Shown: positions 33,597 to 43,116, counted from the stretch's first letter. The stretch is DNA of 64,000 nucleotides from DIGJ01 sp041821315 (GCA_041821315.1 JBGUEO010000014.1:39826-103825), one strand, 5' to 3'. Numbers and translations: made by a program. Notes: generated by a model from the sequence alone, not told the origin.

Positions 33597-34307
33597 TTAT
33601 GTTAGAGTATCAAGATATTTTTTCAGTCCTTGTGAAATTGCCTCTGCCATTTTTTTTTGGTATTCTTCTGTCATTAAAAGGTTTGCTTCCTGTTCATTTG
33701 ATAAAAAACCACATTCCACAATAACCAACGGGCATTCTGTTTTTTTTAGCATATAATAACTTTCGTTTGCTTTTGCTTCTCGGTGATTATCATCCGCAAT
33801 GATCTCTTTTATTTTTGCCTGCAGAACAAGCGCCATATTTTTTCCTTCTTCTGATTGCGGATGATAAAACACCTGCGCTCCATGCGAAGATCCATCTGTA
33901 AAACTATTTTGATGAATACTGATTGCTGCTTTCGCACCACTTTCATTGATTCGTGCGACTCGACTCCGCATATCCGACCGCTTTGTTGTCGTGCTTTCAC
34001 CTTCACTATGTACAGCCTCATCCGATTCTCTCGTCATAACAATTTCAAATCCATCTGCTTTTAAAATTTCTTTTAGCTTTTGTGCTATGCTTAAATTAAT
34101 ATCTTTTTCAATCGCCTGATTCACTCCTACTTTTCCTGGATCAAACCCCCCATGCCCTGCATCAATTGCAACGATTATTTTTTGTTCCTCATGACTAACA
34201 TCTTTTGTTGCTTTGATCCATTTTGTCGTTCCCATCACGCAAACAATTAAGCAAATGCAACTTATAATCAAAATTTTATTTTTTTTGTTTTTTAACTGCA
34301 CCATCAT
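33597..34307 (-). CDS. cwlD: N-acetylmuramoyl-L-alanine amidase, CwlD-like
   Basis: A 236-residue amidase_3 enzyme with an N-terminal membrane anchor (ILIISCICLIVCVMG). Zinc ligands and catalytic residues are visible in VAIDAGHGGFDPG (His), AISIHQNSFTDGS (His) and VIVECGFLSN (Glu). The single-domain form with an N-terminal anchor fits CwlD, which trims stem peptides to make muramic-delta-lactam in spore cortex. A general autolysin is possible, but no cell-wall-binding domain is present. Confidence 0.83.
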   Translation of the reverse strand: MMVQLKNKKNKILIISCICLIVCVMGTTKWIKATKDVSHEEQKIIVAIDAGHGGFDPGKVGVNQAIEKDINLSIAQKLKEILKADGFEIVMTRESDEAVHSEGESTTTKRSDMRSRVARINESGAKAAISIHQNSFTDGSSHGAQVFYHPQSEEGKNMALVLQAKIKEIIADDNHREAKANESYYMLKKTECPLVIVECGFLSNEQEANLLMTEEYQKKMAEAISQGLKKYLDTLT

Positions 34308-34365
34308 AACGCATCCTTATAATCTTATCTTTAATTTATATTCTTAAAGAGCATACATTATGTTT

Positions 34366-35325
34366 CTATCTTTCAAAAGAAAGCAGTTCTGCTTCTTTTA
34401 AAAATCGAAGTGCCGTATCACGATATTTTTGAGGTTCTTGCATACTTGCAGTTGCATGCCCTGCTCCTTCAACAATTAGGAGTTCTTTTTTACTCTTGCA
34501 GGCTTCATAATTTTCCCGTCCCATAAAGGTTGGAACAAAATCATCCTCTTCTCCATGAATAAACAAAACAGGAATCTCATTTTCTTTTAGAATTTCTATT
34601 GTAGAACACTCTTTAAATTCATATCCCACGATATGTTTACATAAAAAGTTTTCAATATAGACAACCGGAAATACCGGAAGACGAAAATTCCGTTTTAACA
34701 CATGTCGAAAAATATCAAACGGTGAAGTAAAGCCACAGTCTGCAATAACAGCTTTAATATTATTTGGCAAGTCAAGTCCAAGCGTCATAAGTACAGTGGA
34801 GCACCCCATCGAAACCCCAGCAAGATATAAGTTTTGATTTACTCCAAAACGGTCGTTTAAATACATAATCCACTGCTTGCAGTCATGTCGCTCTAATACA
34901 CCAAACCCAATATATTTTCCCTCGCTTTCTCCATGGCAACGTTGATGTGGAATCAATAAATTATATCCATTCTCATGAAAAAACTGTGCAAGGTAACAAA
35001 AATCGCCATAACTATCCGAGCGATATCCATGCATCATTAAGATTGTATTATTTGAGACGTTTGGCGCCGGTATATAAAACCCAACCAGTTTTAGTCCATC
35101 TCTCGACGTTATCGTAATTCGATCATCTCGATGATTATGAATCCACTCTTTTCCCTTAAGCATTTCTTCTTTAAATGGCTGATATATCCCCCTACACTCT
35201 GTCTCATAATCGCCCTGATACTTTGGTTTCTGGCGGATAAAAGAAAACCAGAAAAAATAAATACTTCCTAGTATGAGAACAACCAAGCATACTACGATTA
35301 CTATAATCAAAATTTTAAACTCCAT
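34366..35325 (-). CDS. Membrane-anchored alpha/beta hydrolase
   Basis: A 319-residue hydrolase with an N-terminal transmembrane segment (ILIIVIVVCLVVLILGSIYF). The fold is marked by TILMMHGYRSDSYGD (oxyanion region), the nucleophile elbow LAGVSMGCSTVL, the acid in FIHGEEDDFVPTFMG and the His in VEGAGHATASM. It resembles the YfhR/FrsA-like group; the substrate is unknown. The ATG at 35325 follows GGAAGGATAACG. Confidence 0.8.
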   Translation of the reverse strand: MEFKILIIVIVVCLVVLILGSIYFFWFSFIRQKPKYQGDYETECRGIYQPFKEEMLKGKEWIHNHRDDRITITSRDGLKLVGFYIPAPNVSNNTILMMHGYRSDSYGDFCYLAQFFHENGYNLLIPHQRCHGESEGKYIGFGVLERHDCKQWIMYLNDRFGVNQNLYLAGVSMGCSTVLMTLGLDLPNNIKAVIADCGFTSPFDIFRHVLKRNFRLPVFPVVYIENFLCKHIVGYEFKECSTIEILKENEIPVLFIHGEEDDFVPTFMGRENYEACKSKKELLIVEGAGHATASMQEPQKYRDTALRFLKEAELLSFER

Positions 35326-35344
35326 CGTTATCCTTCCATCTTTT

Positions 35345-36508
35345 TTACTCAATAATTGTCCGTATCGCACAAACCGTCTTATTAATCTCTTCCAATGAAT
35401 TCAGGTAACCAAATGAAAAACGGATGGTTCCTTCCGGGAAAGTTCCAAGCGTCTTATGTGCATTTGGTGCACAATGCATTCCAACCCTTGTCTGCACATG
35501 AAACTCACTATCTAATCGAAAAGCAAGCGTTGCTTCATCCACTTTTGTTGTTTGCAGGCTTACCACTGCACTTCGATCATGACTGCTAGTTTTGCCGACT
35601 ACTTGAATTCCTTGTATTTTTTCAACTTCACGAAGAAAATACTCCGTAAGCTCCTGCTCTCGTTTTCTTATTTGTTCCATTCCAATTTTCTCTACTGCAT
35701 CAATTCCCGCAGATAACCCAATGATACCTGGCAAATTGAGCGTTCCTGCCTCAAATTTATCAGGCAAAAAATCTGGTGTCTCCTCTGTATCTGAAATACT
35801 CCCAGTTCCTCCAGTAATAAGGGATTCCATTTCATCTGCCATTTCATTTGTCAAAATGAATCCACCAATTCCCTGCGGCCCTAATAATCCTTTATGCCCA
35901 GTAAATGCAAGTGCATCAATCTTCATGTCTTTCATAGAAATTGGAAATATTCCTGCGGTCTGAGCGGTATCTACGATAAATTTAATTCCATTTTTATGGG
36001 CAATCTCTCCGACTGTTGCAATTGGAAGCAACGTACCACATACATTTGACGCATGCGTCATAATAATCGCTTTTGTATTCTCCTTTATCATGGATTCAAT
36101 GACTTCTACATTAAGTTCTCCCTTTTTACTACAAGGAATTCGATCAAACGTAATTCCTCTACTTGCTCTAAGCTGTACCAGTGGACGCATAACTGCATTA
36201 TGCTCCATTGCACTAACTAAAACGTGATCTCCGTCTTTTAAAAATCCCTTGATAATAAAATTAATTGCATAGGTAACGTTGTTTGTAAAAATAACGTTTT
36301 TCACCATTTCTGGTATTGGACCAAAGTGAAAAAAACGGCATAGTTTTTCTCGTGTTTCATAGACAACACCTGCCGTTTCATAGGCATCACCATAACTTCC
36401 ACGATTTATATTTACACCTACACTCGTCATATAGGTTTGCATTGCTTCCACTACTCCATCTCCTTTAGGGAAAGAAGTGGCTGCGTGATCAAAATAAATT
36501 CGATTCAT
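35345..36508 (-). CDS. Cysteine desulfurase/selenocysteine lyase-like class V aminotransferase
   Basis: A 387-residue PLP enzyme. Marks are IYFDHAATSFPKGDGVVEAM, VLVSAMEHNAVMRPL, FIVDTAQTAGIFPI and the PLP-binding Lys in AFTGHKGLLGPQGIGG. The active-site Cys lies in VGMHCAPNAHKTLG. It belongs to the Csd-like family often found with selenium genes. It is divergent from a DUF3343 gene, so its likely role is release of selenium or sulfur for the selenoenzyme system at 44-52 kb. That role is inference. Confidence 0.85.
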   Translation of the reverse strand: MNRIYFDHAATSFPKGDGVVEAMQTYMTSVGVNINRGSYGDAYETAGVVYETREKLCRFFHFGPIPEMVKNVIFTNNVTYAINFIIKGFLKDGDHVLVSAMEHNAVMRPLVQLRASRGITFDRIPCSKKGELNVEVIESMIKENTKAIIMTHASNVCGTLLPIATVGEIAHKNGIKFIVDTAQTAGIFPISMKDMKIDALAFTGHKGLLGPQGIGGFILTNEMADEMESLITGGTGSISDTEETPDFLPDKFEAGTLNLPGIIGLSAGIDAVEKIGMEQIRKREQELTEYFLREVEKIQGIQVVGKTSSHDRSAVVSLQTTKVDEATLAFRLDSEFHVQTRVGMHCAPNAHKTLGTFPEGTIRFSFGYLNSLEEINKTVCAIRTIIE

Positions 36509-36637
36509 CCGATATCCTCCTTCACTTGTTAATCAAAGTATAGCATATTTTTTTGTTACAAACTCATTCCACTTATTTATCTTTTTAAAAAAACACATGC
36601 AGTCTGAAAAGTCATTTAAAAAATAGCACAAAAATGG

Positions 36638-36643
36638 TATAAT
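36638..36643 (+). promoter_or_regulatory. Extended -10 promoter of the DUF3343 gene
   Basis: TGGTATAAT gives an extended -10 box 28 bases before the ATG, with AGGAGG between. The 36509-36637 stretch holds nothing else recognisable. Confidence 0.55.
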
Positions 36644-36670
36644 GATGTATCCCAATAGGAGGTCTTTTTT

Positions 36671-36925
36671 ATGGATTATTATTTAATTACTTTTTCAAAT
36701 ACACATTCTGCTATTGCAGCACAAAAATTTTTAAATGGGAAATTACAATTTTGTGTTATGCCGACATTAAGGGAGATTTCCAACAGCTGTGGAATCTCCC
36801 TTAAGATAGTCAATGCTTCCCTAGAAGAAATCAAACAGCAAATGCAGCTCTTTGATACAAGTCCTTCTATGTATGCCATTTACTTTATCCAGTCCAATGG
36901 AGTAATTGAAAAGAAACTCTTATAA
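36671..36925 (+). CDS. DUF3343 protein (putative Se/S carrier)
   Basis: An 84-residue DUF3343 protein with YYLITFSNTHSAIAAQKFL at the N terminus and the conserved PTLREISNSCGISLKI block. The central Cys is the invariant residue of the family. DUF3343 proteins co-occur with YedF, SelD and Csd-like genes and are thought to carry selenium or sulfur, which fits the divergent class V enzyme. Within the coding sequence, 36767-36803 forms a strong hairpin centred on the Ser-Cys-Gly codons. It converges with the 5'-nucleotidase gene, overlapping by six bases. Confidence 0.82.
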   Translation: MDYYLITFSNTHSAIAAQKFLNGKLQFCVMPTLREISNSCGISLKIVNASLEEIKQQMQLFDTSPSMYAIYFIQSNGVIEKKLL

Positions 36926-38800
36926 GGACTCTCTTTTCTTTTTCCGCCTGATAAACCGCCCTATCACAAACGATATAACAATTACCAACAATGCGAAAAC
37001 TACAATAACAACAAGATACATGATAAGGGTCGTTCTGTTGGGGTTTTTTACTAATTCCACTATATTTTTGCTGTGGCTTACTATTTTTCTTCCTTGCGTC
37101 TTGTTATAATACTCCGGAATTTGGTCGAATGTATCCACATAATGCGCAACCGCCGCCCAAGCCTTTAATTCTTGATTGCCATCATAAACAATACAGTTTT
37201 CAAAATTATCAATCACTGTTCCATCCGCATTTTTTGGCAAAATTGACAATATTTTGTAGGACATATCGGTAACGGAACTAAGCATCTGCCCCGAATACAA
37301 ATCCGTTATTACACGATAAAGTGTGTCATTTTTTATTTCTTTTGCATTCCCTTCTTCATCCGTAAGAAAAACACTCGTCGTTTTATTTAATATCATACGA
37401 TTTGAGTTTAAGGAGTAATTAAGCCCACTACAATATAGTTGTGCGGTTGGCATAATGGGAGCAATCGAAGCATCAATCTCCGCTACTGTTTTTAGCTCTT
37501 TTCCAGTCAAATAAATTGAAATCAAGGGATATCCTGGTACACCATCTGCCCCTACCCCGAGTGAACTAATATTAAACACATTCGCTACCGTAACTTCACC
37601 AATTGGAAAACGATCTCGAATAATACCACTTGGTATAATTGCTACATCCACTGGTTTATAATTTAATCCCTCTGCTAACGCAACCGAATAACGATATGAA
37701 TCCGATAAAATGTTCCCTAATGTCTCTTCTCTTAACACCAGTCCAATTTCATTTTCAGGTGTAAACTTCCATGAATTATAGGTAAGAACTTGATCCATTG
37801 TATATCCAAATTTACTAAGATACTCTGAATCAATATCCGCTCGAAATTGTAAAATTTTATCTTGCGTCTCCTGTTCTTGTGCAACCTTAGTAGTCAGTGG
37901 AATCAACGCATACCCCTCTGCATCCCATCTACCATCCTCACTTTTTCGCAATTTAATCGTTCCAAGTTTACTTCCATATTCTCCACAAGATACAATCCAT
38001 GTATTTCCAATTAGGCATGGTTTTTCTAACGTTGTATGCGTATGCCCACTAACAATTAAATCAAGTTCTGGCACTTCTTTTGCTAAGATTTCATCCTCTG
38101 ACTTTTTGGAATCTAAATTCGTTCCTCCATGAGATAGACATACAATCATATCAACATCTTCGCTCTTTTGTATCAGTGCAACCGTCTTCTTAACAGCTTC
38201 AACTGGCATTTGAAAGGTCAAGGTACATGTCGGTGCACATTTTAATGCATCCTCTCCAAATACTCCAATTATCGCAATTTTGGTTTTTCCCTTTGTTAGA
38301 ACAATATATGGTTTAATATTAAGATCTTGAAACTCTGTTCCTTCAAGATTCGCATTACATAGCAAAATATCTGGGAGGGCATCTCCACTATTTTCCGCCG
38401 TTGTTAACATACTTACAAGCCCTTTGCTCCGATAATCAAACTCATGATTACCAAGCGTTGTCGCATCAAAACCCAAATATCCTAACATACGCAACTCGCT
38501 TGCTTGTTCTTTAAAAAGCGTTTGATACAGTGTCCCCATAGAAAAATCGCCACCATCTACTACTAACAAATCCGGATTATTCGCACGCTTTTCATCCAAA
38601 ATGGTTTTTATTCTTGCAAATCCACCCATTTTTACCATTTCACCCTGATACTCTGTGGTAAACTCTTCTAAATGTGAATGTAAATCATGTGTAAACACAA
38701 CCTCTACTTCATCGACTTCCTTCGCTTGCACCAATAAAGGCAACATGAAACAGACAGCCAATAAAAAAAATATGCTTCCCCATTTTACATTTTTTTTCAT
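36920..38800 (-). CDS. Cell-surface 5'-nucleotidase / metallophosphoesterase
   Basis: A 626-residue exported enzyme. It has a signal peptide (IFFLLAVCFMLPLLVQA). The N-terminal calcineurin-like domain has metal-binding motifs THDLHSHLE, VDGGDFSMG, TLGNHEFDY, CLSHGGTN and VSGHTHTT. The C-terminal 5'-nucleotidase domain starts near residue 335 (LGNILSDSYRYS, VAIIPSGIIRD). It ends in a transmembrane helix and basic tail (LVIVISFVIGRFIRRKKKRE) that anchors it outside the cell. It probably salvages extracellular nucleotides. An LPXTG motif is not seen. Confidence 0.9.
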   Translation of the reverse strand: MKKNVKWGSIFFLLAVCFMLPLLVQAKEVDEVEVVFTHDLHSHLEEFTTEYQGEMVKMGGFARIKTILDEKRANNPDLLVVDGGDFSMGTLYQTLFKEQASELRMLGYLGFDATTLGNHEFDYRSKGLVSMLTTAENSGDALPDILLCNANLEGTEFQDLNIKPYIVLTKGKTKIAIIGVFGEDALKCAPTCTLTFQMPVEAVKKTVALIQKSEDVDMIVCLSHGGTNLDSKKSEDEILAKEVPELDLIVSGHTHTTLEKPCLIGNTWIVSCGEYGSKLGTIKLRKSEDGRWDAEGYALIPLTTKVAQEQETQDKILQFRADIDSEYLSKFGYTMDQVLTYNSWKFTPENEIGLVLREETLGNILSDSYRYSVALAEGLNYKPVDVAIIPSGIIRDRFPIGEVTVANVFNISSLGVGADGVPGYPLISIYLTGKELKTVAEIDASIAPIMPTAQLYCSGLNYSLNSNRMILNKTTSVFLTDEEGNAKEIKNDTLYRVITDLYSGQMLSSVTDMSYKILSILPKNADGTVIDNFENCIVYDGNQELKAWAAVAHYVDTFDQIPEYYNKTQGRKIVSHSKNIVELVKNPNRTTLIMYLVVIVVFALLVIVISFVIGRFIRRKKKRESL

Positions 38801-38820
38801 TCATACCTCTCTTTTTTACA

Positions 38821-40179
38821 TCAATGTGTGATTTTTCGTACCAACTCTAATTTTTTTTCTGTATATGGTGGATAGCGAAGAGGCACATCCAAAAACACCT
38901 TACTCTTTAATACTGCTTTTTGATGCGTAAATGTATCAAAGCTATATACGCCATGATAGTTCCCCATTCCACTGCTTCCTAATCCACCGAAAGGAAGATT
39001 ATGGTTTGCAAGATGCATAATTACATCGTTCACACAGCCCCCACCAAACTCCGAATATCGAAGTACCGCTTCAATTCGTCTTTGATTATTGCTAAATAAA
39101 TAAAAAGCAAGTGGTCTCGGTTTTGCTTTTAATAAAGTAAGAACTTCCTTTAGACTTGAATACGATATCACTGGTAATATCGGTCCAAAGATCTCTTCTC
39201 TCATGATCTCATCTTCGAAGCTTGCATCCGTAAAAATTGTTGGTTCAATTTGTCCGGTCTCTTCTCTTCCTCGACCACCAATTTTAGCTGGTTCTGCTTG
39301 AATCAGTGCCATTAGTCGTTCATAATGATGTTGATTAATTATCTTAGGATATGCTTCATTTTGAAGCGCCTCTCCATACATATTCTTAATTTGTACCTGC
39401 AACTCTTTTACAAATTCATTTTTTCTGCTTTTATCAATTAGTACATAATCTGGTGCAACACATGTCTGACCTGCATTTAAATACTTTCCCCACGCAAGGC
39501 GTTTTGCTGCTAAAGGAATATCTGCGGTTTTTTCAATAATACAAGGACTTTTACCACCCAGTTCAAGAACCAGCGGGGTAACATTTTTACTTGCTGCTGC
39601 CATTACCTTTTTTCCAATGGCTTCACTTCCGGTAAAAAATATAAAATCATATATTTGATTGAGTATTTCTTCATAATCTACCTGATAATCAACACAACAA
39701 ACATGATTCATTTCAAAAGCCTCATCTACAATCTTTCGAATAATTTGTGATACATGTTCACTGCTTTTTGAAACTTTTAAAACAACACAATTACCCGCTG
39801 CCACAGCACCCACTAATGGTGCAAGTGCCAGCTGAAATGGATAATTCCATGGGGAGAGAATCAAAACAACCCCATATGGGTCATGATAAATATAGCTTGC
39901 TGCTGGAAAATGTGTAATCGGTGTTTTCACACGTTTTTTCCTTTGCCAGGAATTCAAATGACGAAGTGCCGTTTTTATTTCTGTTTTCACAATCTGTATT
40001 TCCGCAAGATAACTTTCTGTTTCCGACTTATTTAAATCTTGTTTCAATGCGTTGTAGATAAAAGCTTCATTGCGTTCAATCGATTCGCTTAACCTTTTTA
40101 ACGCCGCTTTACGAAACTCTACACTTTTTGTCTGGTTTGAATTATAAAACTCTCTTTGTTTACGAACAAGTTCTTCCAT
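38821..40179 (-). CDS. Aldehyde dehydrogenase (class 3-like)
   Basis: A 452-residue NAD(P)-dependent aldehyde dehydrogenase of the short class 3/fatty-aldehyde type. It shows LILSPWNYPFQLALAPLVGA, FFTGSEAIGKKVMAAA, the catalytic Glu in LVLELGGKSP and the catalytic Cys in NAGQTCVAPDYVL, plus REEIFGPILPV. Likely substrates are medium- or long-chain aldehydes. That would suit the neighbouring lysoplasmalogenase-like gene, because plasmalogen cleavage yields fatty aldehydes. Confidence 0.9.
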   Translation of the reverse strand: MEELVRKQREFYNSNQTKSVEFRKAALKRLSESIERNEAFIYNALKQDLNKSETESYLAEIQIVKTEIKTALRHLNSWQRKKRVKTPITHFPAASYIYHDPYGVVLILSPWNYPFQLALAPLVGAVAAGNCVVLKVSKSSEHVSQIIRKIVDEAFEMNHVCCVDYQVDYEEILNQIYDFIFFTGSEAIGKKVMAAASKNVTPLVLELGGKSPCIIEKTADIPLAAKRLAWGKYLNAGQTCVAPDYVLIDKSRKNEFVKELQVQIKNMYGEALQNEAYPKIINQHHYERLMALIQAEPAKIGGRGREETGQIEPTIFTDASFEDEIMREEIFGPILPVISYSSLKEVLTLLKAKPRPLAFYLFSNNQRRIEAVLRYSEFGGGCVNDVIMHLANHNLPFGGLGSSGMGNYHGVYSFDTFTHQKAVLKSKVFLDVPLRYPPYTEKKLELVRKITH

Positions 40180-40190
40180 TTTAACATCTC

Positions 40191-40859
40191 CTATGAATAG
40201 AAAATTGATAGTCCTAGTAAAAAAGTTGCACTATAATATGTGAATAAATTTAAGAACTTCATTATACCATATTTTACCTTATAAAAGTATAAAAACAGGA
40301 TAATTTCATCTGAAATTAAAAACAACAATCCTCCCAAAAACACAATTACATAAAATACCGATCCATTTCCATGAACTGCGACCTGCGTACATTCCACAAA
40401 CAATGCCGTAACAAAGTATGCATAGATTAAAACAGGTAGTTTTAACGTTCCGACTCTCATATATTTAAGCCGTAATAAGCCTATTGCAAGTAAAACACCT
40501 AGAAATGGAACAATCAGAGTATAGCCATTCCATGGCCTCACATAGCAAAAGGCAAATAAAAACGTACAATGCCCCAATAAAAAGGAAAAAAGACCCAGTA
40601 AAAATAGCCTCTCACTCTCTACTTTTTCTTGTTTTGCTAAAAAATAATCTCCTAAAAAGCAAAGAAATAAAGCTAAAAATAGCCGCCAAAACAGCAGACT
40701 GTCTGGCGACTTTATCTTTCCTAAAACAGCAACAAGAAGAAAGCCTAAACTACATAGACATTTACTTACTACATGATACCGTTTTAAATTTTCCCGATAA
40801 CAGGTTAACATTAAGAAAATAAATGCAATCACATAATACATGACTAACATGATAAGCAT
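40191..40859 (-). CDS. Lysoplasmalogenase-like protein (YhhN/TMEM86 family)
   Basis: A 222-residue membrane protein with about eight helices and the YhhN pattern: LFLCFLGDYFLA, GLFSFLLGHCTFLFAF, GGLLFLISDEIILFL and YYSATFLLGLSI. Characterised members cleave the vinyl-ether bond of lysoplasmalogens to a fatty aldehyde. It is 11 bases upstream of the aldehyde dehydrogenase gene, so the pair may process ether lipids, which clostridia contain. Confidence 0.78.
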   Translation of the reverse strand: MLIMLVMYYVIAFIFLMLTCYRENLKRYHVVSKCLCSLGFLLVAVLGKIKSPDSLLFWRLFLALFLCFLGDYFLAKQEKVESERLFLLGLFSFLLGHCTFLFAFCYVRPWNGYTLIVPFLGVLLAIGLLRLKYMRVGTLKLPVLIYAYFVTALFVECTQVAVHGNGSVFYVIVFLGGLLFLISDEIILFLYFYKVKYGIMKFLNLFTYYSATFLLGLSIFYS

Positions 40860-40903
40860 ACTTCTCCCCCCATACGCTTGTTATTATTCTTCTATGCTAA
40901 TTT

Positions 40904-41656
40904 CTATTTTTTTATATCAGATTCCATAAGTTGTTTTTCTAATTCTTTCATCTGCCGAACCGATATGGTACATTCTTTCCCATTTTCCATATGTAAAATC
41001 CGTTTTTTCTTTTCAATTTGTGCAATACGATTTCTATTAATCACACATGATTTACTACACTGAAAAAAGCGGTCATCTAGTTGCGCCTTAATCGCTTTGA
41101 TTGTAGATGTAATGTCAATCGCACTATTCATCGTATAAATGGTTACTTTATGAGCTTGTAGCGAGGGTTCAATCAAAATAATATCGCTTTGCGTTAACAT
41201 TACAATTCGATCTTCCACCTGCATTGCGATGGCTTTATGTACAGAATTTGATGGCAAGGTATATTGCTTTAATGCATAAAGCATACATTCTTTTAACCGT
41301 TCTGGTATTTCTTCTACTTTTTCCTTAACGATATAGTCCATTGCCTCTACTTTATAGCGAAAACTAAGCGGTGCCATCTCATCATGTGTCGTAATAAATA
41401 CAATAAATCCTCTTGGATCTACTTTTCGAATCTCGACTGCTAAATCAAATCCATTCATATTTGTCTTTAAATCAATATCCAGAAAATAGAGTGATGGCTT
41501 TGAAGCATGTTCTATTTTGCGAAGTAGTTCACTAGGGTTTTCAGATGCAAAAGCGAGCTCCATATCGAGCCCTTCAAACGTAATTATATTCTGAATAACT
41601 TTACTTAGTCTTTGCAATTGTTCTTTCTGGTCATCACATAAGTAAATTGACAGCAT
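40904..41656 (-). CDS. agrA: AgrA-like LytTR response regulator
   Basis: A 250-residue regulator. The receiver domain starts MLSIYLCDDQKEQLQRL with acidic pocket DD and the phospho-Asp in LYFLDIDLKTNMNGFDLA. The C-terminal LytTR DNA-binding domain contains IILIEPSLQAHKVTIYT and FFQCSKSCVINRNRIAQIEK. It acts with the AgrC kinase encoded just upstream (13-base gap). The predicted targets are the three promoters with 21-bp-spaced ACGTTCATGAC repeats at 43017, 10875 and 7900. The ATG follows TAGGAGTAAT. Confidence 0.88.
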   Translation of the reverse strand: MLSIYLCDDQKEQLQRLSKVIQNIITFEGLDMELAFASENPSELLRKIEHASKPSLYFLDIDLKTNMNGFDLAVEIRKVDPRGFIVFITTHDEMAPLSFRYKVEAMDYIVKEKVEEIPERLKECMLYALKQYTLPSNSVHKAIAMQVEDRIVMLTQSDIILIEPSLQAHKVTIYTMNSAIDITSTIKAIKAQLDDRFFQCSKSCVINRNRIAQIEKKKRILHMENGKECTISVRQMKELEKQLMESDIKK

Positions 41657-41669
41657 AACAGTATTACTC

Positions 41670-42995
41670 CTATGTACTTTTTTTTGGTTGCATAATTTCA
41701 ACCCTTTGCGTAAATATCCCCTCTCGATATCCCGTTGTATGAATTACATTTTTATACTTTCCCATGATTTTTTGTACCTGATAAAGTCCAACCCCCCGAT
41801 TTTTTCCTTTTGTAGAAACTCCAAGTTGATATATTTTGCTTAAATCAATTATATCATTTGGACAAGAATTTTCAATCACAATCAATACACTATCTTCTCG
41901 CTTTGCAAATCCAAGATACAGATGTTTGCACTCCGACTTTTCTGCAGCTTCCATTGCATTATCCAAAAAGATCCCAATAACTCTTGTTAAATCCAAAATG
42001 TCCATGTCCATCCGTTCAATTGACTCCATAATATCAAGTTCAATTTGTACCCCTCTTTGCACTGCGTGAAATAATTTTGTATAAACAAGTCCCTTAATTT
42101 CTTCTACTTTCATATAAGATAGCGCCCCTAATACTGTATCCTTATGATCTAATTTTTCCCCCGCTGGCAAAATGGAATTTTCAAAATAATTCCTTAATCC
42201 CTCCAAATTCTGAGACTCAATATAAGAACTAAGACTTGCAATGATGTTAAAATAATCATGCTTGAATGTCCTAAGTTCCATATATAAATCTTCAATTTTC
42301 TCCGTATAATCTTGCAGATTTTCGTATTCCTTTAGTTTCTGCGTAACCTTCTTCTCTTTTTCATAATTCGAAATAATAACAATCGTTATTACAAACGTAA
42401 CAGCAAAGAAAAGGAAAAATAAAATGCCATTTAACCGTATAACCTCAGAAGTATAACCCATTTCTTCACCTACTATAATATTAAATATAAAAATAAACAC
42501 ACAAATTAACAAATCTAAAAAAAGAGAAATTGTAACAAAATTTGGTATTTGCATTTCGTATAAAAAACCTCTTTTTTTTACTTCCCTACCTATAAAATAG
42601 GTGAGCAGATAGAGCGTAATAAAAAACACAATGGAAAATCGCATTGGAAATCTAGTTTCGATCATTTGCATGGTAATTCCAAAAAAGGAAAGTGCTATTG
42701 TAAATATATAATTTAAAACAACCGAGCATAGGTAACCAAATAATGCAATCCCTGCATTCGCCATTTTATTTTGCTTAGTAACACATAAAACAAATAATAT
42801 GACGCCCCCCATTCCTAATGGCGTTATCATTTGTCCTAATGCTCCTACAAAAAAATAAATAAGGATAAACAAATACGAAAAGAGAATCACTTTTTCTCTT
42901 TTTTTAAGCGGATGTAACAAAACATTAGTACAGGCAAAAAATGGTGTTGCCACACTGATTAGCACAAAAATTAGCTGATATAGAAAAAAATACAT
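41670..42995 (-). CDS. agrC: AgrC-like pheromone sensor kinase
   Basis: A 441-residue HPK10-class kinase. Six to seven membrane helices fill residues ~1-215 and form the pheromone sensor. The cytoplasmic part begins with a coiled coil and the phospho-acceptor block LRTFKHDYFNIIASLSSYIE. The ATPase domain has the N box GIFLDNAMEAAE and the G box VSTKGKNRGVGLYQVQKIM. It is divergent from agrBD and co-directional with agrA. It should sense the peptide made from agrD, and possibly the island AgrD-like peptide. Confidence 0.9.
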   Translation of the reverse strand: MYFFLYQLIFVLISVATPFFACTNVLLHPLKKREKVILFSYLFILIYFFVGALGQMITPLGMGGVILFVLCVTKQNKMANAGIALFGYLCSVVLNYIFTIALSFFGITMQMIETRFPMRFSIVFFITLYLLTYFIGREVKKRGFLYEMQIPNFVTISLFLDLLICVFIFIFNIIVGEEMGYTSEVIRLNGILFFLFFAVTFVITIVIISNYEKEKKVTQKLKEYENLQDYTEKIEDLYMELRTFKHDYFNIIASLSSYIESQNLEGLRNYFENSILPAGEKLDHKDTVLGALSYMKVEEIKGLVYTKLFHAVQRGVQIELDIMESIERMDMDILDLTRVIGIFLDNAMEAAEKSECKHLYLGFAKREDSVLIVIENSCPNDIIDLSKIYQLGVSTKGKNRGVGLYQVQKIMGKYKNVIHTTGYREGIFTQRVEIMQPKKST

Positions 42996-43016
42996 CGTAT
43001 CCTCCCCATAATTATT

Positions 43017-43083
43017 ACGTTCATGACTAAATTTTCAACGTTCATGACAAAAACGTTCACGATGCAAGAAAATGTGATACTAT
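43017..43083 (+). promoter_or_regulatory. AgrA/LytTR-type promoter of agrBD
   Basis: ACGTTCATGAC occurs at 43017-43027 and again at 43038-43048, exactly 21 bp apart. A degenerate third copy (ACGTTCACGAT) follows at 43053. The -10 box TACTAT (43078-43083) lies 29 bp after the second repeat. This is the expected positive-feedback promoter of an agr locus. Confidence 0.78.
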
Positions 43084-43116
43084 TATGGTAACACGAAGCA
43101 ATAGAGGTGTAAAGGA

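Noticed and set aside
43053..43063. Third AgrA half-site at agrBD
   Set aside because: Only 15 bp from the second repeat and degenerate; not present at the other two promoters, so not counted in the motif.
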